This document shows positions 11,477-22,963 of a stretch of DNA of 64,000 bases, piece after piece. The notes beneath the pieces are model-generated. The model was given only the letters and a program-made list of their open reading frames with translations, searched no databases and was not told the origin of the DNA. The first letter of the stretch is position 1, and every line of letters begins with the position of its first letter. Where the stretch lies: the NCBI GenBank assembly GCA_949752745.1, contig OX457026.1, positions 37,676,723 through 37,740,722 of the forward strand. Reading direction: 5' to 3'. A program made the position numbers and the translations under genes. Source of the stretch: Protula sp. h YS-2021 (lineage: Eukaryota; Annelida; Polychaeta; Sabellida; Serpulidae).

Positions 11477-14400
11477 CTATGCTTTTCGTGCGCCAGGAAG
11501 TAATGGTTTTTTGCCATGTGAGTAGCGCTGTGCGGTGTACTCATTCCTCCTGCGAACAGGGCGGTGCAAATAAAACAAGTGGTGAACTTTCGTCATTGAA
11601 CACACTATCTTTTTATATCGTCCCAACCACACAGCAGCTTGTGTGTTGCTGCTACCTTTCAGTTCAGGATACATTTCAAATATGTTGTCCGTATGTAGGT
11701 CCGTGTGGCAGTAATGATCCGTGTGAGTTTTTATGTGCAAGGCATCGATGACTTTGTTGATTGTCAGCCACATTTTGTTGTATGGAACAGGCAGTGGAAG
11801 CTCTACTTGTGAGGCCCGAGTCTTTAAGAGCTGACACATGTTATCATATGCTAGCCATATACTTTTCCAAGTGCTAGGTGCAGTGTCTTGTAAAGTGCAG
11901 AAAAGCCAGGAAACCAGGAAGAGAAACAGTTGCCCATATGATTCAGACCTTATAATGGACAAATAATATCGTCATGTATATATAAAGCAATATGCTGACA
12001 TACATATATCTAAATATAGAATGTTAAATGTTTGACATTGCTTCTGTATTGTATTCGTTAAGTTTGTTGTTAAGTTTACTTCTTAATAAAACACTAGATT
12101 AATCCGGATGGTTGTGTTGAAATAGTTGTTTTCCAAATAGCGCGATTAGTCAATACTCATCCAAGCTATGCACACCTGTAGAGTGGTGTCCACATGTCAA
12201 TATGACCCCCAGCTCTGACAACAAAAATGTGTCCACGAGACATCTGACGTAGAGTGTTACGTTCCCCAAGATCTTTGTTACACCTAGATTGTGTGTTTTG
12301 CCCACTGGAGCCAATTGCCTTCACTGCCTCCGTGTGGGCCTTGATCAAAGCTTGACCACCTGAACATATTGTAGCTTTCCTTTTCGTAATTACAAGTAAT
12401 CAGTTATATTTTAACAGGAAAATAAATATTAACCATGATCATCCAGGAAACTGAGTGCACTTTGGCGTTCGGTGTGGTCCATACATGTCGCGTTAATAGA
12501 ACAGTCGTCCAAAACTTGGTTTTTACCTGCAAACACAACAACTATGGTTAATAAAAGTTAATAAAAAGCTAATAAAAATGCGACAAAAAGACAGCATAAA
12601 AATGCAATGAAGTTAGTAGAACTCTACCTGCACAATATGTGATAAATTCTCTTAGTTTGGTCGGGATCCCTTCATCAGCCATCATTCTGCAATGGGTTTT
12701 ACAGAATACCGTGCCAGGCATGGGTTGCGCAGTGCAGACATCCGGTAGATTGGTCATCGGTATGCCATCGATACAAGTCTGTTTTGTAAAAAAAAAACAC
12801 GCTAAAAATCAGCGTTTGAGCATAAAATGCGGAAGTTTAACAATAGCAATTCATTACAAAGCATCAATGTATAATTCGCTGAAACATCTTACATTAAAAT
12901 GCCGCTAAGTACTGAGAGAATGAGTGTTTACCTTGACAGAGAACATACAATGTGGAAGCTGTAATTTCCAGATACCGTCTGCCACGAACAGTTTCCCACA
13001 GCCTAGAAGAGGATAAGAAATATTAACTTACACTATTTCGGTGTTCATTTTAACTCTTTCTACTCCATTTATTTTACCTAAATTCAGTCAATTAAATTAA
13101 TGAACACGTAAGGAAAGAATGAGTACCTCGCGCCTAGCATTCAGCTGTGCACCACTTTTCTGGATGTTCGTAAGGCCTATCCCTGCCAAAATTATCTATT
13201 GCATCCATGCACCTTTCAAGGTCAGTGTCCGATCTGAATGCATAATCCATGCCGGTTTGACGGAGCTCAGATTCAACTTCCCCCCACCAGAAAGCGGAGG
13301 CCCATGTGCGCCTGTCGATCGCTGTGTGAACATACAAAACAAAAACCTTAAATCTGCCTACACAAATAATGGGTGAAAGTTCAATTATTTTACTTCTCAC
13401 TCGCCAAGGTAGTGATGTATATAAAAATTTACCATTACTCGACGGGATTTGAAAGGCATGTGTGTAAGCTTCTGCAATACCTTCGAATGACACCCAACAG
13501 TGTTGCCTAAAATAAACGTTTGTGTTCTTTATTTTCATGGCATGGGTTTGGTTTTATGCAATATTCTAGATAACTACAAATAACTGAAACACCAGCGGGA
13601 GCCTACTGCGTAAAACATTATTTAGTTCAGTATTTTTTAAAATGGGCATTGTAAAAATTTTGAAAAGCTTGAAAGGAAGACAAAACTCTGAACTACTAAC
13701 GCGAGACTCCACTGCCAGTTGAATAGTTTTCTCTCAAAATATGTGTTATCGTTTGCCGCTACAGCTGGTCTCTCTTCACTATAGAAACGATAGCCTGTGG
13801 TGGTGTTACCAAATTTGTCGAACCTAAAATTCCTCCTGCATGACCGGCATTTCAGTGTCACCTGATAACGAGAAAATTTGATAAGAGTGAATTGATAACA
13901 GAAATGATAATTGTTGTCTTAAATATTATTGTTCACAATGAAGTATTTTTGTATTCCATCGGTTATACTTATATTGTTCAAGAAATATTGTGATAGTTCC
14001 TTACCAAATTTTTGACGAGTATTTCGCTATTGGCACAAACGTACTTTACGCTGTAAGGCTTGTTGGACAGAGAAAGCGCAGTCTCGCACAGATGACACAC
14101 ACCTATGTGAAGAAAGATGGAACTTAACAGTTTTGGAATGACGGATATTACAGATCTTTCGAAAAAGATCATAACAGCAGCTAAATGAAATTACAGAAAT
14201 TGGGTATGAAGAAGCGATCATTGAAAGGATGTACATTTAAAAATTATCACCTTCAGGTGGTCCAATTAAATGCATGTTCTTGGGGTCGTCGGCTTCAACA
14301 TTAATATGCGGACCAAGAAGTTTGTGAACGTCTTCATCCAGTGTGACTAATTATGCCTTCACAATGTCAGGCCAAGACTGGGGTAGACGTTTAAGTGCGC

Positions 14401-14960
14401 TCAGGTATTCATCAACCTGGTAAGATAAAAGAGGCAAGACTTAAGAATTTTGTATAGAATCAAATATAAATCTTTCAGAAAATAACCAAATAGAACTGGC
14501 TCTCCGTTTTTACGTTTTCGGTGAGCAGCTGTTTCGAGTTATAAATTTACTGACTTATCGCTTTGCCAGTTGTACAGTGGTTCAGTTGCATGTTGTATGG
14601 TTTTCCTAATATTAGTCCTCACCCGATTTCTTCCATATCTTAAAAATGCTACAGCAAATGCCACATCGCCGTCTTCTATGTCTGCATTGTTGAGAGCTCG
14701 CAGTGCGTCTACATGAGACAGTATCTTAAAAACAACCCAAAACTATAAATAAAATTACTGCAAAACTACTTGGAAATGAACTTTGCAACTTTCTGTTTTG
14801 TCGATTTTGGAGAGTGGTTTAAGTGAAGAAACATTTACCTGCCTCATGTGTATTTGTCCATAACTTTGCTTTCCATTTTCCCTTTGTAAATAAATAATGA
14901 ATGATACGAATGAACGGATGACCCGCTAATCGCTGTTCCGCTTCAGTTATTATACAGTGT
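11477..14960 (-). pseudogene. KDZ (Kyakuja-Dileera-Zisupton) family transposase gene, near-complete
   Basis: This is a 12-exon minus-strand gene whose junctions all fit in phase: ~14960-14839, 14708-14623, 14416-14251, 14102-14005, 13861-13701, 13506-13433, 13321-13127, 13002-12932, 12778-12628, 12526-12434, 12359-12176 and 11948-11477 (stop TAG). The product is about 620 aa. Family-typical stretches in order are: GPPEGVCHLCE with paired Cys; CRSCRRNFRFDKFGN; FYSEERPAVAAND; WVSFEGIAEAYTHAF; RRTWASAFWWGE; IDNFGRDRPYEHPEKWC; CGKLFVADGIWKL; a Cys/His-rich segment (VFCKTHCR); GGHIDMWTPLYRSES; LAYDNMCQLLKTRA; KVIDALHIKTHTD; and WLGRYKKIVCSMTKVHHLFY near the C-terminus. Two in-frame nonsense codons, TAA at 14353-14351 and TAG at 13136-13134, are the only breaks seen, so it is a young pseudogene. 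The exact 5' start is uncertain because an in-frame stop lies just upstream of ~14960. It is named from memory of conserved family motifs; no search was run. Confidence 0.87.
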
Positions 14961-15100
14961 CAACGTCGGTCTGTGCGCCCAACTCATTCCGGTTTACCCA
15001 AAAGCTTTGTATTTTTAGGCCGCAATAGAATGCAGAATGCGTAACGTCATTTTGACATTTATTTTGATTTAGCCATGCCAATGCAGCCAGAAAAATGCTA

Positions 15101-15443
15101 GCAGGGTCAAAATGGCACTGGCCAAGACGACCAGGCCCAAAAATTGCCCTAAAAGTTTTGGAGGGAATAAAATGGGACCGATAAAAATGCTGACAAATTA
15201 TTGGTGAATAAATATATGAAACTCATTTATGGAGAATACTTACATTTTACTCAGTGTTACTTTGCTCTGTTATATGTGTTTCAATCAATGCTACTTGATT
15301 GCCACCCAGTGCTCAGGGGTACGCAGTGCTCAATTTGTCAACATTTTTTATCGATGCCATCTGCCCCCCTCTAACACTTTGTCGGATCAGGAGTAGGACC
15401 ATTTTGGGCGAGACAATTTGGCCAGTGTCATTTGGCCCCCTGC
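15101..15443. mobile_element. MITE-like element, TIR GCAGGG...CACTGGCCAA
   Basis: The left end GCAGGGTCAAAATGGCACTG and the reverse complement of the right end, GCAGGGGGCCAAATGACACT, form imperfect TIRs of ~45 bp. Both continue into GGCCAA and ...GCCCAAAA. The element is 343 bp and non-coding. It lies just outside the 5' end of the KDZ gene. No certain target-site duplication was found. Confidence 0.6.
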
Positions 15444-16975
15444 AGTCCCCCCCCCCTTGCATTTTTTCGGGCCATTTTCACCTGGATTCTTTAGAAACGC
15501 ACCCGTTTTTACCACCTGCTTGTCAATTATATTCGTGAAAATTAAGTTCATTCATGCCCTTCATGACCCGATGACACAAAAGAAATTGTGACTAACAATG
15601 GCCACTATTCTTTATGACTGGGAAAAAGTAATAAAACACGTTCTTACATCTAGTTTGTGCCATTGAGTGGAAGTGTACAGCAAAGTTTTTTTAGACAGGC
15701 TCTTATTGTTTAAAGGCCCTTATCATAGGATCACAAACCCTTAGGTCGGCCCTTGGATGTTTTATTTTTACCACAACAGATCAAAACATGTGTCATGGCA
15801 TGTGTATTTTCAGCTCTATGGTTTAAGTGATTCAAATTTCGCCAGCAATTTATTGGCTGGATGCAAAGAAACAAAGATAACGATCAAACTGATGTTAAAA
15901 ACCTGAAATAACAACGTTTTATTGTAGAATCAACTTTATAGAAGTTGATGAACTTGAACCCACTAGGACGGAAATAGAAACAAAGAAAATTGTTGAATAA
16001 CTGTTGAATGAAATAAAATGCAAATTTTTGTGGGATCCAGAGGGATGAATACGGTATTCAGATTCAATCAGTGAGTTTGGCGCGAAGCCTTTGAATGCTA
16101 TCGTGAATGTGTACATGGGTTCGAGTTATTTGCCAGAGGCCATGACACCTTTAGACGAAAGGTATTCAAAATGCATTCAAAGATGAAGGGAAGCCATTGT
16201 GCTATTCGCGTGAATGTGATTCAGGATGAAAGAACAGATCGATTATTATCATCATGATACTGATAGGTATAGGACAAGAACTGTAAAGTAAATTCATTAA
16301 CACGAGCCTTCTCCTTTTGACAGCACCATTCATTGTCAGATATTATGTTTCAAATGTTAAGGAAAAGAATGCTTCAACTACGTTTATAGCCTAAATTCCG
16401 ATTATTTTCTACCGAAATTGCATTATATAAATATAGGAACGTATATGACAGGTTTCCACTTTTCGCCAAAAAAATCAAGGAAATTCCAGGACTGAAACAA
16501 TATTCCAGGACTTTAAGCGACAAGTTTCCACCCCTTTTCACACTCTATACAATATGATAACAGGTCGTACTCAACCATAAAGATTATCACTATATTCATT
16601 TTCTAAAGGAAAAACTCATTCAGAAAACAAAAAAATTACCACTTTAAAAATAAATATAATTATTTAGATATATACATTAAGGGATGCTTTTAATTATTTA
16701 TTTTCACTTATTACCTCTATCTCTCTTGTGTCATCGATAATAACCATCCTTGTGATAACGTCAAATAAAATAGTGGAATTAAATTTGCCAAATCAGGGTC
16801 AGACATCAGCAATCGCCCACACAAGTGCAAAGCGTTGACCGGTGTTTGTTTGTGCACCAATGCCTTCCATTTGTTGAAATACACAAACCCGTACGGAAGA
16901 AATGATCAATATTTCACCAACAAATGACCCACGCGAGACTGACACACACACCCACAGAACCTACAAACACTATGC

Positions 16976-17080
16976 AGTGTTGCCACGTAGTCATCAAGAA
17001 AAAAAGGATAAAACCGGATAAAAAGGATAAATTTGAGAAAAAAAAGTATAAAAAAACATTAATGTTAATCATATTGTATC
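16976..17080. mobile_element. Fragment of a CAGTGTTGCCACG-ended element
   Basis: CAGTGTTGCCACG is followed by A-rich GGATAAAACCGGATAAAAAG repeats. The terminus matches the end of the 2.1-kb element at 38611-40733 (CAGTGTTGCCAC). No matching right end was found, so this is probably a truncated relative. Confidence 0.4.
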
Positions 17081-18445
17081 ATTTTTTTGTAATTTATAGT
17101 GCTCGTTTTCACAGCGATTAATCATATTTGCGTACATGATTGTACTTTACAAATTTATAAAGAAATTGTGCATAAAGAACCATTTTGAAAATTGGCTACT
17201 TAATATTTTTAAATACCCGTATTTAGCCAATGTCCGGTAACGAGATGTCCGGTTATGAGGTGTCTGGATACCTCCCTAGGGACATGCAACTCAAAAGTAT
17301 ACCTTGAATATATTTGAATCATTCAAGAAATAAAAGAATACTGTTTAATTATTATGTGTAATATCATAAACGTGTCAACGAAGAGTGAAACAGAGAAACG
17401 TGTGGAACATAAACGGAGAAAAAAAATGTTTGGACTTTAAAGTTGTAAGACATAAAAAGGAGCATTTTAATTAATCAAACTGAAGATGGAATTTTGACAC
17501 ATTTGCACATACTTAAGGAAAACCTCTCCATATATTACATAACAGCCACGCCATCGGGTTAAGCTACGAAATATATTTCAACCAGTTTTCCAACTCAGTG
17601 AGAAACAAAGGAGAATACCACGCCGTCGGGTTATTCACGAATGTTCTCAAAGATTCGCGCGATGTGCAAACACGCAAAATGGGTTAAAATGTTTGACTTA
17701 GATATCATATAACTTACTCCTGTTTATTTCTTAAAGCTTCATGAGTAAGCGATTTAAGACTTTTGTGAAGTAAAAATATTTCCTGAAGACATGCTACCAA
17801 ATACATTTCGAATATGAAAACTGCATCGGCTGTAACTAAACGGTTGACCAGAAATGAGAAATTCTGATTTGACTCGTGTCAATTTTGCATTTTTTTTATT
17901 ATTATCTTTTTTGGCGGCATGTTTTAGGATGGCTCACATATGCAACACTTTGATTTAACAACAGTAGGCACCGCAAGAACATTGCTTCTAGATAATAATA
18001 ATTATGGTTATTTACACCCAACCATACCAACATCGGAAAGGGGAAGGAGGCACTCACGTAAACTTCCGAAATACCAAGCCACCTCCTCTGTGGGAAACGC
18101 AGAGTACTCAATGAAAATTAACCCACATTTTTAACGACATTGGTAATAGGAGAGATCAGCCTGTTTTTTTTGGGGGGGGGACACTTAGCAACTCCAAATT
18201 GTACAGCAATGCCTTCTATTTGTTGAAATACACGAAAACGTACGAAGAAATAATCAGTATTTCACCCAGATACACAAATTACGCCAATAAAATTAATTCA
18301 TGTTATACTTTCCTTTTACTTATTTACTTATTTAGGGTGGGTGATAGAAAGAGGGCGAATACAGTTATTTTTTCTTACGTTCATTGCTTGGAGCTATCAT
18401 GTATGTGTGAGCCGAATGTTTAGATTATGAGGGAGGGGGGGGGGG

Positions 18446-18525
18446 CGTTGTTTCAAAAGTGCCATATTTTACAGTTCCATATTTTTCAGTGCCATTTTTT
18501 CCGGTGCCATTTTTTACGGACACCG
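18446..18525. repeat. 15-16 bp minisatellite, four units
   Basis: Units of the form GTGCCATTTTTTNCG recur at about 18460, 18475, 18491 and 18506, after a run of G at 18434-18444. Non-coding. Confidence 0.7.
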
Positions 18526-18730
18526 AACTCCTCTACTTCTCAAATCGCGAGTTTTTTTTTACACGCACGGCAACGCATATCACACGAAGTAACCCCCAAA
18601 ACCCATTGTGACAAAATGTAGCTTTTATTTTTAAGTTTAGTATTTTTTGTCATAGTTAGAGGCCTAAACCCTTTTTTTCTGAAGTCGGTCTATGTACGAA
18701 GAAATAACCGATGAATTTTTAAGTTAAGTT

Positions 18731-20180
18731 CAGGATTGGTATGATTTAAATCAGTTGATTTAAAACATGATTTAAATCATGATTTAAATCAACGTAAAAA
18801 ATTACGATTTTTGATTTTTTTGCTTTTTTTTTCTTTTATTTAAAATGTGTGTCATTCTGACTGTGTTCACTGAAGGCACTTGGAGACGCCTGAGTTTAAA
18901 CAAGGCGTGAAAATGCGAAATGTTTTCTCAAGGGATGTTTGCTTAAGAGTAGGGTTGTGAAAAAAGGGTAACTTAGACAACTTATCAAGAAATTGTTAAT
19001 CGTTAATTGCTAACTGCAAATTCAGGGCACGAAATTCACCACTTCTACCTTGTGGCCCTCCCGGCTCAAGGTCCAGATTTCTTGGGGCCGGGCCGAAAAT
19101 CCTGGGGCCCGGATAGATTTAGGCTATATATTAGAAAAATCACCATATTCCCATAAAAAGTAATTTATTTTTCTTAACTATCCGTATACATGATACAATT
19201 GTCTTCAGTTTGTCTTTCTATTGTTTTTATTATATTGTGACACCGAGTTCTTCCCACACCCCTATTTTCTCTTTGATATCCTCATTTGTTTCAATGCCGT
19301 GGACCGTTTTTTCATGAACGAAAGGACGTCGAACTCGAACAAAGCCCTCCATAGATTGTTTCAGAAAAAGTGCTTACCTATATGAGTACATTTTTGGTTG
19401 AAGACAAATCTTTTATTTTTATGATTAACATAGGCCTTTCCGAAAATAAATCGTGGGGCCCACCGGGCCCCAAGCCCCGAAAATCGTAGGGCCCGGCCGG
19501 AAATCATGGGGCCACGGGGCCCAGCTAATTTCAAAAAAGCGCAAGCGCAAGCGTTATATGTGCAAGTTGTCGAGAACGTTACCATCCAACATATGTGGTG
19601 GTGATCACAGAAAACTTTGTGTGTGAATTGTGTTAATTGTAAAAAAAAAAAACATCAAGAATTATGTTTAGCGGGAAGGGGGGAGGGGGGTCTGTGGGAA
19701 ACTTGCAAATTAGTTCAAAAGTAGTTCAAAAGTAGCTGTTGCGGCTGGGTGGAACGATTTTTTCAACAGCGGTTAACACAAAAAAAAAAACGGTTACTGT
19801 GGCATAGTCAGCTTGAGATTCTTCAAAAAACGTGAGAAAAAATTCTCTTTTACTTAAATTAAATGTATTTAAATGTATGAGCTGTCAGATAAATAAAATG
19901 TGACGTTTACAGTTTTGTATACAAAGGATTAAGAGACTCATTCTGGCCCGGGACTCGATACGAACTGCACCAGGTGCAGTCCGAAATGCGTGCACTCAAT
20001 TCAGCCTGGTACAAGAGAGTGTTACGAGTCTTCAATTAACTGTTAAAAGGTGGTGATTTGGATATTTTGCCTGTTTTTTTTTCAGTTTGATTTAAATCAA
20101 AAACATCAAAAAAATCAGATTTAAATACAAAAAATAAAAAATCCTGATTTTTTTATAAATCGGATTGTTTTCCAGCCCTA
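18731..20180. mobile_element. Non-autonomous hAT-like element (TTTAAATCA type)
   Basis: The left end CAGGATTGGTATGATTTAAA and the reverse complement of the right end, TAGGGCTGGAAAACAATCCG, are TIR-like. Both flanks have subterminal GATTTAAATCA palindromes, a usual feature of some hAT families. The flanking octamers GTTAAGTT (18723-18730) and GTTAAGGG (20181-20188) match at 6 of 8, consistent with an aged 8-bp target duplication. The element is 1450 bp, has no transposase, and contains a second nested element. Confidence 0.7.
19022..19545. mobile_element. Nested GC-rich miniature element
   Basis: The left end is CAGGGCACGAAATTCACC followed by GTGGCCCTCCCGG. The reverse complement of the right end is GAAATTAGCTGGGCCCCGTG. 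Both lead into repeated GGGGCCGGGCC / CGAAAATC units. It lies wholly inside the element at 18731-20180, so it inserted later. The open frame over it (minus, 19585-19361) is a by-product of the GC-rich repeats. Confidence 0.5.
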
Positions 20181-20483
20181 GTTAAGGGACGTTCGTGAAT
20201 CCTGGACCATAGCATTAGACATGACCATATCATTGGTACTGTGCGTGGTCTGGTAAGAAATATCGCCCACATGACAGTTAACCAAATAATTATTTGAATA
20301 CTAGATATATAAATACCAGTTTGTGCTCTGCCGTACTCTTCTTCGAGTCTTGAATAATGGTGTCAATGTTTGGTCTCTTCGTACGCGGCATTGTCAAGAT
20401 TTAAGAAGTAATATGTGTCTTTGAGAACTAGTGTGCATTCCTCGAGGTATCCGCAATGTATCACACGTGGGCAGACTATCAGA

Positions 20484-20692
20484 CAATGACGTAATATGCA
20501 AGTGCGAGACACTGACGTAATGAATATTCACAAGTACTATTTTTAGTGAAAGTCACGTTTTCAGCAGTAATATCCTTTCCCGGCAATTATACGGTGACGT
20601 AATATGGAACTGACGTAATGATAGACAAGTACTATTTTTTTCAGTGAAAGTCACTTTTTCACCAGTTATATGCGTTCCCGGTAATTATACCA
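20484..20692. repeat. ~105-bp tandem duplication rich in TGACGTAAT
   Basis: Two copies (about 20484-20590 and 20591-20692) share TGACGTAATATG, TGACGTAATGA, ACAAGTACTATTTTT, AGTGAAAGTCAC and TTCCCGG(C/T)AATTATAC. TGACGTAA occurs four times and resembles CREB/ATF half-sites; no function is implied. Confidence 0.75.
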
Positions 20693-20884
20693 CAGTTTCG
20701 CTATTTTACGGCATTGAATAATCCAAAGGAACATGCGAAAACTGCTTAAATTTTAGGAAAACATACCTAAAAGGAAAATTTACCATCAATCTCTTACTAA
20801 GCACTACATGCTGCGGATATCCGCAAAAAAATAACTAAGCAGACAAAAACAACAGTAGCTAAAAAAAATTGTGGTAAAGCGGGT

Positions 20885-21262
20885 GGAGGGGTGGCCTTGT
20901 GCGAAGCACAGGATTAAGCAACGACGCAGAACGTGTCTAGGGGTTTGCCTCACATCAAGGGATTAAGTGCACCGTGTCTGCATTGCGAGTAAACACGAGT
21001 TGTAAAAAGACTTGCAGGGAAGGAGAGGCAACATCACACCACCCGTTTCAGTACTCAGCCCGTTATATTTCCAGTAATACTCCAGAGTAAAGGTGGCAGT
21101 AGGGAGGGGGTGTCTGTGCAAAGCACAGGATTAAGCAACGACGCAGAACGTGTCTAGAGGCTGCCTCATATCTAAGGATTAAGTGTACCGTGTCTGCATG
21201 CGAGTAAACATGAGTTCTAAAAAGCCTTGCAGGGAAGGAGGGGGCTTTTATTAGGAAAGGAT
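20885..21262. repeat. ~217-bp direct duplication
   Basis: AGCACAGGATTAAGCAACGA starts at 20905 and again at 21122. Both copies continue with CGCAGAACGTGTCTAG, GGATTAAGTG, ACCGTGTCTGCAT, GCGAGTAAACA and CTTGCAGGGAAGGAG. Non-coding. Confidence 0.8.
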
Positions 21263-21475
21263 TTTTTCAGGTCTTTATGTTAACTCCAAATAGAAGCCCA
21301 GGGGCTTCTATTGGGAAACAGTTTCCTAATAAGAGCCCCGGGGCTTTTATATGGGGGGAGCTTCTTTTCGGAAATTCCCGGTAGATTTGTCAGATGAGGG
21401 ATGAGGGATTTCCTGGTGTTTCTTTTTGTCGAAATGTAGCGGATTTTCCGGGGAAGCAGTAGGGATTTCCCTGTA

Positions 21476-21750
21476 AATGTAGTGGCTTTTGCCAATTGAA
21501 GCGCTTCACACATAAGGCAGAAGGGACTTTTTATGTAAATGTTGTGGATTCTGCCAATTGTAGTGCTTCACACATAAGGCAGAAGGAATTTCCCTGTAAT
21601 GTGGTGGATTTGGCCAATTGTAGTGCTTCACACATAAGACAGAAGAGATTTCCCTGTAAATGTAGCGGATTTGGCCAATTGTAGCGCTTCACAGAAAAGG
21701 CATCTGGGATTTCCCGGAGTCAGCCAATTGTAGCGCTACATACAGGATGG
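21476..21750. repeat. ~61-bp tandem repeat, 4-5 units
   Basis: GCCAATTG(T/A)AG(C/T)GCTTCACA recurs about every 61 bp (CTTCACA near 21504, 21566, 21626 and 21687), with a final partial unit at ~21725. The unit also contains GATTTCCCTGTAAATGTAG. Just upstream, 21240-21360, GGGGCTT(C/T)TAT motifs occur in both orientations. Confidence 0.8.
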
Positions 21751-21785
21751 GGTGTTTCCCAGTGGCATAAATCTTGACACAACTC

Positions 21786-22100
21786 TGAACTAGTGCACTC
21801 TGAAATTTATCGATCGGTTCCCACGCTCTAAACTAGTGCACTCTGGAATTTATCGATCGTTTTCCCACACTCTGAACTAGTGCACTCTGAAATTTATCGA
21901 TCGGTTCCAACACTCTGAACTAGTGCACTCTGAAATTTATCGATCGTTTTCCCACACTCCGAACTAGTGCACTCTGAAATTTATCGATCGGTTCCCATAC
22001 TCTGAACTAGTGCACTCTGAAATTTATCGATCGTTTTCCCACACTCTGAACTAGTGCACTCTGAAATTTATCGATCGGTTCCCACGCTCTGAACTACTTT
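21786..22100. repeat. ~44-bp satellite with alternating unit types
   Basis: ACTAGTGCACTCTG recurs at 21788, 21832, 21876, 21919, 21963, 22006 and 22050, with a broken copy at 22092. The period is 43-44 bp. Units end alternately in CGATCGGTTCCCA and CGATCGTTTTCCCA, so the real repeat is an ~87-bp dimer. Confidence 0.9.
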
Positions 22101-22191
22101 TCCACTACTATAACATAGGGGTTTTTGGACCAGACATGAATGTGTGCATTATAGCCTTATATGGCATGTTTTCACAAAACATTCTTGTTCA

Positions 22192-22282
22192 GTTCGGAAT
22201 AGCTCAGTTGGTAGAGCGTGGGACTCCTGGTCGGACCCATGCTGGGAAGGTTGGTGGTTCGAGCCCGGGTATGGACAGCCTA
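22192..22282 (+). repeat. tRNA-derived SINE head
   Basis: An A-box, TAGCTCAGTTGGTAGAGC (about 22199), is followed 50-60 bp later by a B-box, GGTTCGAGCCC (22255-22265). This is the spacing of an internal pol III promoter in a tRNA. The acceptor stem does not pair, the anticodon region is disturbed and the T-stem is weak. It is therefore best read as a tRNA-derived SINE head or tRNA pseudogene, not a functional tRNA. Tandem non-tRNA sequence follows. Confidence 0.6.
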
Positions 22283-22328
22283 ACCCCAAACCATAGAGTG
22301 CATTATGAATGTGTATTATGAAGGTATG

Positions 22329-22870
22329 ATAGACAGAGAGTAGAAGGGACGTCTCCTAGGGATCTGACGTCAGTATGACGTCACAAGTGGCGTGGAACAC
22401 CCATGGGGGTTCTGGACCAATAGAATGTTCTAGGAAAAAGTGGCGTGGAACTCTCGTTTCCTCATGATAGACAGATGGTAGAAAGGACGTCTCCTAGGGG
22501 TCTGACGTCATTATGATGTCAAAAAGTGGTCTGGAAGTCTTGTTAGGGTTAGGGTCACATGACCGATGAGTGACAGGTCACGTGACTAATGACGTCATGA
22601 TGATTGACAGGTGACTTAGGGTTATGCTGCTTAGGACTGTCTTAGTACGATGTCATGACGTCATAACGTCATTATGAAGTCATGATAACGTCATTATAAC
22701 GTTATGATGATGATGTCATGATGACGTCATTATATCGTCATGATGGCGTCATTGACATGGGCGCGCGCTCTATCAATCACCTTTGGCAGTATCCCCGTGG
22801 GTGTTCTAAACCATCTGCTCCAGAACCCCCATGGGTGTTCTGGCTCACCCTATGACGTCAGTATGACGTC
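22329..22870. repeat. TGACGTCA-rich repeat region
   Basis: A ~138-bp unit (ATAGACAGA...GGACGTCTCCTAGG... CTGACGTCA) is present at ~22329 and ~22466. It is followed by many TGACGTCA or near-matches (22369, 22381, 22504, 22590, 22656 and others to 22867). The phrase ACCCCCATGGGTGTTCTGG appears in both orientations (about 22399 and 22824). The element is unclassified. TTAGGGTTAGGG at ~22546 is only two units. Confidence 0.6.
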
Positions 22871-22963
22871 ACTTCCTGATCCAGAAGACCCGTTTTCCTC
22901 CTACTCGTTTCCGTCTGGGCTATTCCTGTATGAACGCTACCCAGCGTTTAGGAGAAGTGAAAT

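Larger units (their letters stand above)
15444..18722. other. Intergenic, repeats only
   Basis: I see no gene. A sequence around CCTTCCATTTGTTGAAATAC at ~16860 recurs diverged at ~18210. A stretch near 16945 (CCCACAGAACCTACAAACAC) is the reverse complement of 42148-42168. At 17229-17285 GTCCGG(T/A) units repeat. At ~17545 and ~17620 CACGCC(A/G)TCGGGTTA is duplicated. Confidence 0.55.

Noticed and set aside
22195..22275. Functional tRNA gene
   Set aside because: A- and B-boxes are good, but the acceptor and T stems do not pair and no clean anticodon arm is present.
22543..22555. Interstitial telomere repeat TTAGGG
   Set aside because: Only two consecutive units; too short to mean anything.
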